Below, in pieces: positions 7,516-12,361 of a stretch of DNA of 12,361 nt. The stretch comes from a bacterium (GTDB lineage: Bacteria > Patescibacteriota > Minisyncoccia > Moranbacterales > UBA2206), in the NCBI GenBank assembly GCA_021789395.1, contig JAJYJP010000020.1, positions 1 through 12,361 of the forward strand, read 5' to 3'. The notes beneath the pieces were generated by a model. That model was not told where the DNA came from. It ran no database searches and was given only the letters and a program-made list of their open reading frames with translations. Made by a program: the position numbers and the translations under genes. Positions within the stretch are counted from its first letter, which is position 1. Each line of letters opens with the position of its first letter.

Positions 7516-8001
7516 TTAAAGGTTTTCAGCCGGCTTTATCACTACCTTCCTGTCTTCTCCTTCGCCGATACTTTCAGTTTTGACTTGATTGTTTTTTGCC
7601 AGTTCCATATGGATGATTCTTCTTTCATACGCGGACATCGGGCGCAAGACCACAACTCTTTTTTCCCGAATGGCCTGGTCGGCCATTTCGCGTGCCATTT
7701 GAACAATTGAGCTATTTTTATCTTGCCGGTAAGAATTAACGTCGATTACAAAATTGGCTTTGTCATCGGTTTTTTTTCTCACCAGAAGACGCGCGATATG
7801 CTGGATGGCTTGTAAATTAACCCCGTATTGGCCGATAAGAAAACTCGACTCATTTGTTTTGATATTGCAAATCACATTCTCTTTTTCTCCGTCGAAAGTT
7901 GTTTTCAACTCAATCTCTCCCTTGAACCCCATTTTGGCAATCAATTCCTGGACCGTCTCTTTGATTATGCTTTCAGTATTTTTTCCTTCTTGGTTTCCCA
8001 T
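7516..8001 (-). CDS. khpB: KhpB/Jag RNA-binding protein (KH + R3H, no Jag_N)
   Basis: This 161-residue protein has a KH domain at about 10-88, with the RNA-contacting G-x-x-G loop at 57-60 (GQYG) in FLIGQYGVNLQAIQ. An R3H domain follows at about 95-157, with PMSAYERRIIHMEL (121-134) holding the Arg127-x3-His131 signature. KhpB binds RNA and in Firmicutes works with KhpA in control of cell elongation and division; its place after yidC is widely conserved. The N-terminal Jag_N domain of the full-length Firmicutes protein is absent. The frame stays open upstream to 8091, but that extension would overlap yidC by 80 nt and looks unrelated to the family. The ATG at 8001, 10 nt after the yidC stop and 2 nt after TAAAC, is preferred. 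The tail (about 139-161) is charged. Confidence 0.92.
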   Translation of the reverse strand: MGNQEGKNTESIIKETVQELIAKMGFKGEIELKTTFDGEKENVICNIKTNESSFLIGQYGVNLQAIQHIARLLVRKKTDDKANFVIDVNSYRQDKNSSIVQMAREMADQAIREKRVVVLRPMSAYERRIIHMELAKNNQVKTESIGEGEDRKVVIKPAENL

Positions 8002-8011
8002 ATGTTTAAAC

Positions 8012-8785
8012 TTAACTATTAGTCTGATTATTTTTAGCCATTTCTTTTTGCAAATAGTATTGCTGTCCCACCATAAATCCTGTTGAGACAAGCCAATAGA
8101 GAGCTAGTCCGGCCGGAAACTTAATTCCTATGAACAATGTTAATAATGGCCCCAAGAAAAGCATCTGCTTGGACATAGCCTGGGTCAAATCTGTCTCTTT
8201 TTTATTTGCCGGCTTCAAAACTTGTTTGCCCATGATCATTTTAGTTTGATAATATTGCACGATAGCCGCCGCAACCACAAGAAGAATGTGGGGCACATCC
8301 TTTAGGGCAAGATTGCTAAAATTGACTGCCGATGACAAATCGATCACTCCTAAAAAAAGTTTGTTTATCTGCCCGGGATTGTGGACAAAGGAATAAAGAT
8401 TGGCCGTGTCCACGGTTAGTCCCGCCTGGGAAATATTGAAAAACACCCGATAAATAGCAATTAAAAATATCAGCTGGACCACCATGGGCAAGCATCCGGA
8501 AAAAGGATTAGTTTTTTTCTCTTTATATAATTCCATTAGCGCGCGGCTTTGTTTTTCCTTGTCGTTCTTATATTTTTCTTGAATTTCTTTTATTTTTGGC
8601 TGCAGCTCCTGCATTTTTTGCTGCGACTCGATCTGTTTGCGACTCAGCGGAACTAACAAAAATTTGATAAGGAGAGTCACGACAATAATCGCGATTCCAA
8701 AATCGTGCAAAGGAATAATATTATAAACAATGACCAGCAGGTTATATAAAGGTTTATATATGATTTCGTTAAATAAAAATGCCAT
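8012..8785 (-). CDS. yidC: Membrane protein insertase YidC
   Basis: This 257-residue protein has the size of the short Oxa1/YidC form without the large periplasmic domain of Proteobacteria. It inserts proteins into the cytoplasmic membrane, alone or with SecYEG. The first core helices are at about 8-25 and 29-48. A Lys/Gln/Glu-rich cytoplasmic coiled-coil loop (about 48-92) comes next, then TNPFSGCLPMVVQ (92-104), a hallmark sequence. Helices at about 165-182 and 207-222 and FPAGLALYWLVS (223-234), another hallmark, complete the core. No lipobox is present. The hydrophilic-groove position usually held by Arg (366 in E. coli) is Lys41 here (LLIKFLLVPL). The ATG lies 9 nt after the rnpA stop, so no yidD fits between them. 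Confidence 0.95.
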   Translation of the reverse strand: MAFLFNEIIYKPLYNLLVIVYNIIPLHDFGIAIIVVTLLIKFLLVPLSRKQIESQQKMQELQPKIKEIQEKYKNDKEKQSRALMELYKEKKTNPFSGCLPMVVQLIFLIAIYRVFFNISQAGLTVDTANLYSFVHNPGQINKLFLGVIDLSSAVNFSNLALKDVPHILLVVAAAIVQYYQTKMIMGKQVLKPANKKETDLTQAMSKQMLFLGPLLTLFIGIKFPAGLALYWLVSTGFMVGQQYYLQKEMAKNNQTNS

Positions 8786-8794
8786 TGTATTCGC

Positions 8795-9136
8795 TTAAAT
8801 TAATTGACTTCTTTTTAGAAGTTCTTCCGCGTCGCCTTTTAATTTGTCAAATTTCACTTTTTCGCCCTGCCGCTTCCTTGTCGAAACAACGATATCTGTG
8901 CCTTTTTTGATGCTTTTTAACTGATTTCTGAAAATTTCTCTAAGTTGACGCTTCATGAGATTTCTTTCAACAGCCTTTTTAGAAAACTTGAGGCTGACGA
9001 TAAAACCCACCCTAACTTCGTCCAGATCATTTTGAGAAATCTTCATCACTAAGTTATTTTGCGCATAAAATTGCCCCGTTCTTTGAACTCTGTCGAAATC
9101 TTTTTTTTTGATCAAACGATTTTTATAAGGAAGCAT
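8795..9136 (-). CDS. rnpA: Ribonuclease P protein component
   Basis: This is a 113-residue basic protein of normal RnpA length. It assists the RNase P RNA in removing 5' leaders from pre-tRNAs by binding the leader and increasing affinity for substrate and metal ion. The family signature is clear: VGFIVSLKFSKKAVERN is followed by the RNR motif, here Arg58-Asn59-x2-Lys62-Arg63-x2-Arg66. The N-terminus (YKNRLIKKKDFDRV) matches the usual start with the F-x-x-V element. The ATG is only 5 nt after the rpmH stop, so the two are expected to be co-transcribed from the rpmH promoter. Confidence 0.95.
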   Translation of the reverse strand: MLPYKNRLIKKKDFDRVQRTGQFYAQNNLVMKISQNDLDEVRVGFIVSLKFSKKAVERNLMKRQLREIFRNQLKSIKKGTDIVVSTRKRQGEKVKFDKLKGDAEELLKRSQLI

Positions 9137-9141
9137 GCGAT

Positions 9142-9282
9142 TTATTTGACGGTAGTGAGTCGTTTTCTTCCTTTATTCCTGCGTCTTTTTAGCACTTCCT
9201 GACCATTTTTAGTGCTGTTTCTTTTGCGAAACCCGTGTCTCCTTTTCCTTCTTATGCTTGATGGCTGGTATGTTTGGCTCAT
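9142..9282 (-). CDS. rpmH: 50S ribosomal protein L34
   Basis: This short gene encodes 46 residues beginning MSQTYQPSSIRRKRRHGF. It shows the invariant L34 pattern T-Y-Q-P-S followed by R-R-K-R-x-H-G-F-R, then LKRRRNKGRKRLT near the C-terminus. L34 is a small, very basic protein of the large ribosomal subunit. The length (46 residues) is standard. The start is ATG at 9280-9282 and the stop is TAA at 9142-9144. There is no Shine-Dalgarno sequence: the 14-bp palindrome TTAGTTTAAACTAA sits 1 nt ahead of the ATG. It is the first gene of the - strand array and has a strong promoter 43-71 nt upstream. Confidence 0.97.
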   Translation of the reverse strand: MSQTYQPSSIRRKRRHGFRKRNSTKNGQEVLKRRRNKGRKRLTTVK

Positions 9283-9283
9283 A

Positions 9284-9297
9284 TTAGTTTAAACTAA
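9284..9297. repeat. 14-bp perfect palindrome in the rpmH leader
   Basis: TTAGTTTAAACTAA is a perfect inverted repeat placed 1 nt before the rpmH ATG, between the predicted transcription start and the gene. It could be an operator or a translation-control element. The core AGTTTAAACAT/AGTTTAAACTA is also seen just before the khpB start (8002-8010), so part of it may be a start-site motif. Function is inferred from position only. Confidence 0.5.
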
Positions 9298-9298
9298 C

Positions 9299-9307
9299 TT
9301 ATTAACA
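9299..9307 (+). promoter_or_regulatory. Weak DnaA-box-like site in rpmH leader
   Basis: TTATTAACA differs from the DnaA-box variant TTATTCACA at one position. It lies between the rpmH promoter and gene. A single site with one mismatch in AT-rich DNA is weak evidence on its own. Confidence 0.3.
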
Positions 9308-9324
9308 AATTATGACTAATTAAA

Positions 9325-9353
9325 AGATTAGCAATTACTTACCTAAAAGTCAA
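9325..9353 (-). promoter_or_regulatory. Promoter of the rpmH operon
   Basis: On the - strand, TTGACT (9348-9353) is followed after exactly 17 nt by TAATCT (9325-9330), with TGC directly before the -10 box (extended -10). This is close to the sigma-70 consensus in sequence and spacing. Transcription would start near 9318, leaving a leader of about 36 nt before the rpmH ATG. An imperfect inverted repeat, CTAAT (9316-9320) and ATTAG (9327-9331), overlaps the -10 box. Confidence 0.78.
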
Positions 9354-9420
9354 TTCTTAAACGCCTTTCAGCTATTGCTTTTTTGAGCGCTTAATGTATA
9401 TTATAAACACAATCAACAAC

Positions 9421-9429
9421 TTATCAACA
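9421..9429 (+). promoter_or_regulatory. DnaA-box-like site upstream of dnaA
   Basis: TTATCAACA differs from TTATCCACA at one position. ATCAACA within it repeats 11 nt upstream (9412-9418). The site lies 20 nt ahead of the -35 region of the likely dnaA promoter, a common place for DnaA autoregulation. The repression itself is inferred. Confidence 0.5.
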
Positions 9430-9448
9430 GCTTCATCACAGATTTTTA

Positions 9449-9478
9449 TAGACTCTTTTTTTCCTTCTGTGCTATACT
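9449..9478 (+). promoter_or_regulatory. Promoter of dnaA
   Basis: TAGACT (9449-9454, four of six matches to the -35 consensus) is followed after 18 nt by TATACT (9473-9478). TGC precedes the -10 box, an extended -10. Predicted start is near 9485, leaving a leader of about 28 nt to the dnaA ATG. A second, poorer candidate is TTGCTT (9375-9380) with TATATT (9397-9402). Confidence 0.65.
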
Positions 9479-9512
9479 TTTTAAACAAACCTATCTTAAA
9501 CTAATTGGCAGT

Positions 9513-10889
9513 ATGACAAACGAGGAGCTTTGGCAGGCAGCGCTGGGGGAAATCGAGCTTTCTATTTCAAAGGCTAATTTTATTACGTGGTTTAAAAATA
9601 CTTCTATCCTTTCCAGCTCCGAAGGTCGTGTTGTTATTGGCGTCCCAAACGGTTTCGCTAAAGAATGGCTGGAAAACAAGTATAATCTGTTTATCCTGCG
9701 CGCCCTGCGCAATATCCAAAAAGACATCAAGGAGGTTTCATGCTCAATCACCGCCACCCAATCAACCACCCCAAAAGAAACCTTGCGGGTCGACGCGGTG
9801 ATTGCTCCTAAAAAACCTTCTCCGCTTGTGGTTTATGCCGAAAAAAGCCGGGAAATAAGTCAAGAAAATAATTTAAATCCGAAATATATTTTTGAAAATT
9901 TTATCGTGGGCGGCAGCAATGAATTAGCTCGAGCGGCTTGTTTTGCGGTCTCTCAAAACTTGGGCAAAATTTATAATCCGCTTTTTATTTATGGCGGAGT
10001 TGGTCTAGGCAAAACCCACTTGCTCCAATCCATCGGTAATGAAATTTTAAAAAGCAATCCGAATAGCCGCGTTAAATACATAACTTCCGAGCGTTTTACC
10101 AATGAACTGATCGACTCGATCAAAAATCAAAAAATTAACGAATTTAAAGAATACTATCAAAAAATAGACCTCCTTATTATTGATGATGTCCAATTTTTAT
10201 CCGGTAAAGAAAAAACGCAAGAGGAGTTTTTTCATATTTTCAACTACTTATACCAATTAAATAAACAGATCGTGTTGAGTAGCGACAGGGCTCCCAAAGC
10301 AATTCCCACACTTGAAGAACGTTTGCGTTCCCGTTTTGAAGGAGGAATGATTGCAGACGTTTCCAAAGCTGATTTTGAAACAAGATTGGCTATTTTACGT
10401 AAAAAAGCCAGCAATGAAAGCATTATCATCGACGATCAAGCTCTTAATTACATCGCTGAAAATATTACCAACAATATTCGCGAACTAGAGGGGGCGTTAA
10501 ACAGAGTGACTGTGTCTGCCCAACTCACCAATCAAGAAATTACCTTAGATTTTGCAAAATCCTTACTATCCGAGCTTATTTCTAGTGGAAAAAAGAAGGG
10601 AATAAACCACAGCCACATAATAAAGACCGTGTCTGAATTTTATGACATCAACCCTGATGATTTAATAACCAAAGGTCGCAAAAAAGAAGTCGTTAAGCCG
10701 CGTCAGATCGCGATGTATCTTATGCGCAGCGAATTAAACTATTCTTACCCAGGAATCGGGGATAAATTTGGAGGAAGAGACCATACAACCGCTATCCACG
10801 CGTACGAAAAAATAAGTCGGGAGTTAACTATCAATGAGAAATTGGCCAAAGAAATTTCCTATCTGAAAGACCAATTATACTTAATATAG
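9513..10889 (+). CDS. dnaA: Chromosomal replication initiator DnaA
   Basis: This is a full-length DnaA of 458 residues. Domain I (1-about 80) has the Trp7 and Trp26 positions used for self-association and helicase recruitment. Domain II is a short linker (about 81-120). The AAA+ domain III has Walker A at 161-168 (GGVGLGKT), Walker B with Asp224-Asp225 (LLIIDDVQF), sensor I around Ser257-Asp258, an arginine-rich box VII (ERLRSRFEGG, 269-278) and a sensor II Arg in NIRELEGALNR (321-331). Domain IV ends with the DnaA-box recognition helix GGRDHTTAIHA (420-430). ATP-DnaA binds the origin boxes, opens the AT-rich region and loads the helicase. Boxes on both sides of the gene suggest autoregulation. 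The ATG is the only start that keeps the domain I beginning; no Shine-Dalgarno sequence is seen (TAAAC 11 nt upstream). It diverges from rpmH. Confidence 0.98.
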   Translation: MTNEELWQAALGEIELSISKANFITWFKNTSILSSSEGRVVIGVPNGFAKEWLENKYNLFILRALRNIQKDIKEVSCSITATQSTTPKETLRVDAVIAPKKPSPLVVYAEKSREISQENNLNPKYIFENFIVGGSNELARAACFAVSQNLGKIYNPLFIYGGVGLGKTHLLQSIGNEILKSNPNSRVKYITSERFTNELIDSIKNQKINEFKEYYQKIDLLIIDDVQFLSGKEKTQEEFFHIFNYLYQLNKQIVLSSDRAPKAIPTLEERLRSRFEGGMIADVSKADFETRLAILRKKASNESIIIDDQALNYIAENITNNIRELEGALNRVTVSAQLTNQEITLDFAKSLLSELISSGKKKGINHSHIIKTVSEFYDINPDDLITKGRKKEVVKPRQIAMYLMRSELNYSYPGIGDKFGGRDHTTAIHAYEKISRELTINEKLAKEISYLKDQLYLI

Positions 10890-10898
10890 TTAATATTC

Positions 10899-10907
10899 TG
10901 TGAATAA
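10899..10907 (-). promoter_or_regulatory. DnaA box (TTATTCACA), reverse orientation
   Basis: The + strand reads TGTGAATAA, so the - strand reads TTATTCACA, an accepted DnaA-box variant. It begins 9 nt after the dnaA stop and faces the opposite way to the two perfect boxes downstream. Confidence 0.6.
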
Positions 10908-11045
10908 CATTGGTATTATTTGTTCCTTCTGCCATCATAATCTCTGACTTTTATGCCGACAATGGGTGTTTATCTTTTCATCCTTCGAGTTTTAAAAAAT
11001 TATTCCCACTATCCTCCTCTACTTACAATTTAAGTTATTCAGTAT

Positions 11046-11054
11046 TTATCCACA
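11046..11054 (+). promoter_or_regulatory. DnaA box, perfect consensus
   Basis: TTATCCACA matches the high-affinity DnaA box exactly. Its start is 42 bp from that of the next perfect box, about four helical turns, so both would lie on the same face of the DNA. Confidence 0.85.
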
Positions 11055-11087
11055 TATTTTTCCTTTTATTTAAAGCTTTTTACTGAG

Positions 11088-11096
11088 TTATCCACA
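11088..11096 (+). promoter_or_regulatory. DnaA box, perfect consensus, next to AT-rich tract
   Basis: This is a second exact TTATCCACA in the same orientation. It is the box nearest the AT-rich tract and occupies the -35 position of the candidate dnaN promoter, so DnaA bound here could both unwind DNA and compete with RNA polymerase. Confidence 0.85.
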
Positions 11097-11118
11097 GAAA
11101 CTGATGTGTCTATATAAT
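11088..11118 (+). promoter_or_regulatory. Candidate dnaN promoter
   Basis: TATAAT (11113-11118) is a perfect -10 box about 60 nt before the dnaN ATG. No good -35 is present: TTATCC at 11088-11093 with a 19-nt spacer is the best, and it is part of a DnaA box. In such AT-rich DNA a TATAAT alone is only moderate evidence. Confidence 0.42.
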
Positions 11119-11178
11119 AACAACATTTTAAATAAAATTAATATTTAATATATTTATAAATATTATTAGAATAAACTT
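11111..11178. other. AT-rich tract, candidate DNA-unwinding element
   Basis: Only 4 of 68 bases are G or C (94% AT), by far the most AT-rich stretch of the origin region. It contains the 14-bp palindrome ATATTTATAAATAT (11150-11163). It lies immediately downstream of the last perfect DnaA box, the standard arrangement for the duplex-opening site of oriC. It also serves as the dnaN leader. Confidence 0.62.
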
Positions 11179-12336
11179 ATGAAATTAATCTGCACTCAGG
11201 AAAACTTTAAAAAAGCCATCTTTAATTCCGAAAGGGTCGTTTCTAAACAAAGTACCCTCCCTATTTTAAACAATCTTTTATTCGAAGGAGGGAAGGGCGG
11301 ATTAAAAATATCCGCAACTAATCTTGAAATAGGGGTTTCTGTGAAAATCGGAGCTAAGGTGGAAAAAGAAGGAAAAATTACAGTTCCCGCAAAGATCATT
11401 AGCAGTTTTATAAATAATCTTCCAAGCGGGGAGAATGTGGCGCTGGAAATTTCAGAACAAAATCTAAAAATAAAAAGCGGTAATTCCAAAGCGGTCGTTA
11501 AAGGATTGCCAGCTGACGACTTTCCATTGCTTCCTAAGAAAAGCACAGAATTTGTTTTGTTTATTCCGGGAAAAAGAATGAGGGATATTGTGAATAAAAT
11601 CATCTCTTGCGCAGCTTTTAATGAGGCGCGAGCGGAACTGACGGGGATTAATGTTATTTTTGGTAAAGACGAGATTTTTTTTGCTGCTACAGACGGATTT
11701 AGATTGGGGGAGGAAATTTTCGCATTGGGAGAGGAAAATGTTAAGCGAGAAGAGTACGAACTTTTAAAAAATAAAAAAGAAAGTGTGATAATCCCAGCTA
11801 ATACTTTAATTGAATTGTTGCGCGTGCTTCAATCTGGGGAAGATAGTGAAGTAAAAATTGCTATCGAAGATGGACAAATATTTTTTGAAATAGATGGGAC
11901 TACTATCATTTCACGGCTAATCAATGGGAAATATCCAGAATATAAACATATTATGCCTAAAGAATATAAAACTCGCGCGGTCGGAGAAAAAAATATGATT
12001 CAGGGATCGGTCAAAATGGCAAGTATTTTTTCCAATGGGAAAACCAGCGAAATCGTGTTTAAAATCGTTGCGGAAGAAAAAAAAGCGATGGTTGAGGCAA
12101 GGAGCGTGGAGGTGGGAGAAAATTCATCAGAGCTTAAATTGGACGTCGTGGGACCATCTCAAGAAGTGGTATTTAATTCGAAGTATTTACTGGATGGATT
12201 AAATGCTATTTCAACATCTAGAATAGCAGTCTGTGTAAATAATAGCACGACAGCGGTAGCGCTGAAGGAAATCGACGAACAAACAGGGGAAGTTTTGGAA
12301 AATTATACCTATATCGTTATGCCGATCAAAAACTAA
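11179..12336 (+). CDS. dnaN: DNA polymerase III beta sliding clamp
   Basis: This is a 385-residue protein of normal clamp length with three repeated domains, at about 1-125, 130-258 and 260-385. Landmarks are MKLICTQENFKKAI at the N-terminus, FAATDGFRLGEE (168-179, like the E. coli A-T-D-G-H-R-L), RLINGKYPEY (246-255), FNSKYLLDGLNAI (332-344) and the C-terminal IVMPIKN, the usual V-M-P-x-R/K ending that helps form the partner-binding pocket. The dimeric ring tethers DNA polymerase III and other enzymes to DNA. It follows the putative oriC and probably has its own promoter. TAAAC ends 2 nt before the ATG, and no Shine-Dalgarno sequence is visible. Only 25 nt follow the TAA in the window, with nothing recognisable. 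Confidence 0.98.
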   Translation: MKLICTQENFKKAIFNSERVVSKQSTLPILNNLLFEGGKGGLKISATNLEIGVSVKIGAKVEKEGKITVPAKIISSFINNLPSGENVALEISEQNLKIKSGNSKAVVKGLPADDFPLLPKKSTEFVLFIPGKRMRDIVNKIISCAAFNEARAELTGINVIFGKDEIFFAATDGFRLGEEIFALGEENVKREEYELLKNKKESVIIPANTLIELLRVLQSGEDSEVKIAIEDGQIFFEIDGTTIISRLINGKYPEYKHIMPKEYKTRAVGEKNMIQGSVKMASIFSNGKTSEIVFKIVAEEKKAMVEARSVEVGENSSELKLDVVGPSQEVVFNSKYLLDGLNAISTSRIAVCVNNSTTAVALKEIDEQTGEVLENYTYIVMPIKN

Positions 12337-12361
12337 AAAGTCAATTAGAATTCAAAAGGGC

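Larger units (their letters stand above)
10890..11178. other. Putative replication origin (oriC), dnaA-dnaN intergenic region
   Basis: This 289-bp non-coding stretch has the elements of a bacterial origin. It contains two perfect TTATCCACA boxes in the same orientation (11046 and 11088), a TTATTCACA box on the other strand (10899-10907) and a one-mismatch box TTATTCCCA (11000-11008). A weaker site, TTATTCAGT, lies at 11035-11043. A very AT-rich tract directly follows the last box. The dnaA-dnaN interval is a classical oriC position. The 230-bp rpmH-dnaA interval has only imperfect boxes, so it is the second choice or a second half of a bipartite origin. Confidence 0.72.

Noticed and set aside
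8002..8091. Upstream extension of khpB by 30 codons
   Set aside because: It would overlap the end of yidC by 80 nt, has no resemblance to Jag_N, and an ATG at 8001 sits at the family's expected start.
9361..9512. Main oriC upstream of dnaA
   Set aside because: Only one-mismatch boxes are seen here. The perfect boxes and the most AT-rich tract lie after dnaA, although a bipartite origin cannot be excluded.
9491..9769. A 92-codon - strand open frame over the dnaA start and promoter
   Set aside because: It lies opposite conserved DnaA domain I and has no family features.
1..12361. CRISPR array, insertion sequence, tRNA or rRNA gene
   Set aside because: No spaced repeat series, transposase, terminal inverted repeats or RNA gene signature was found on reading through both strands.

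Overview
The window is about 12.4 kb of moderately AT-rich DNA built around a bacterial chromosome-origin locus: rpmH and dnaA diverge from each other, and dnaN follows dnaA. Several traits fit the Patescibacteria (Candidate Phyla Radiation, Parcubacteria-like). KhpB is minimal and lacks the Jag_N domain, YidC is short, yidD and mnmE/mnmG are missing from their usual places, none of the 13 visible start codons has a clear Shine-Dalgarno sequence, and small N-terminally anchored exported proteins lie beside a lysozyme-like enzyme. The lineage is an inference from gene content. TGA is used as a normal stop (ligase 1), so the standard code applies.

Layout. Positions 1-2008 (+ strand) hold the 3' end of a Cys-rich lysozyme/transglycosylase-like protein, a small single-pass anchored protein of unknown function, and an anchored beta-propeller protein. 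Transcription ends at a strong hairpin (2022-2047) whose T-run also contains the stop codon of the convergent gene. Positions 2046-9282 (- strand) form one compact nine-gene array, rpmH-rnpA-yidC-khpB-wzx-GT2-GT2-ligase-ligase. Its gaps are at most 26 nt, three of its junctions overlap by 14-17 nt, and no internal terminator is visible. A well-formed promoter (TTGACT-17-TAATCT, extended -10) lies ahead of rpmH. Positions 9283-9512 hold the divergent rpmH/dnaA control region. dnaA (9513-10889) is followed by a 289-bp region with two perfect DnaA boxes and a 94% AT tract, the best oriC candidate, and then dnaN (11179-12336).

How the genes fit together. DnaA, its boxes and the sliding clamp form the replication-initiation module. 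L34, the RNase P protein, YidC and KhpB are the widespread ribosome/tRNA-processing/membrane-insertion module. What follows khpB is unusual: a flippase, two glycosyltransferases and two O-antigen-ligase-like proteins, which together look like a lipid-linked glycan assembly, export and polymerisation/ligation cassette. In many bacteria mnmE, mnmG and parAB follow khpB instead. The left-end genes encode envelope or extracellular proteins whose partners probably lie upstream of the window.

No clearly new defence or mobile system was found. The most interesting points are the fusion of a surface-glycan cassette to the rpmH operon, the lack of Shine-Dalgarno sequences with a recurrent TAAAC upstream of starts, the oriC architecture, and a Lys in place of the key YidC arginine.
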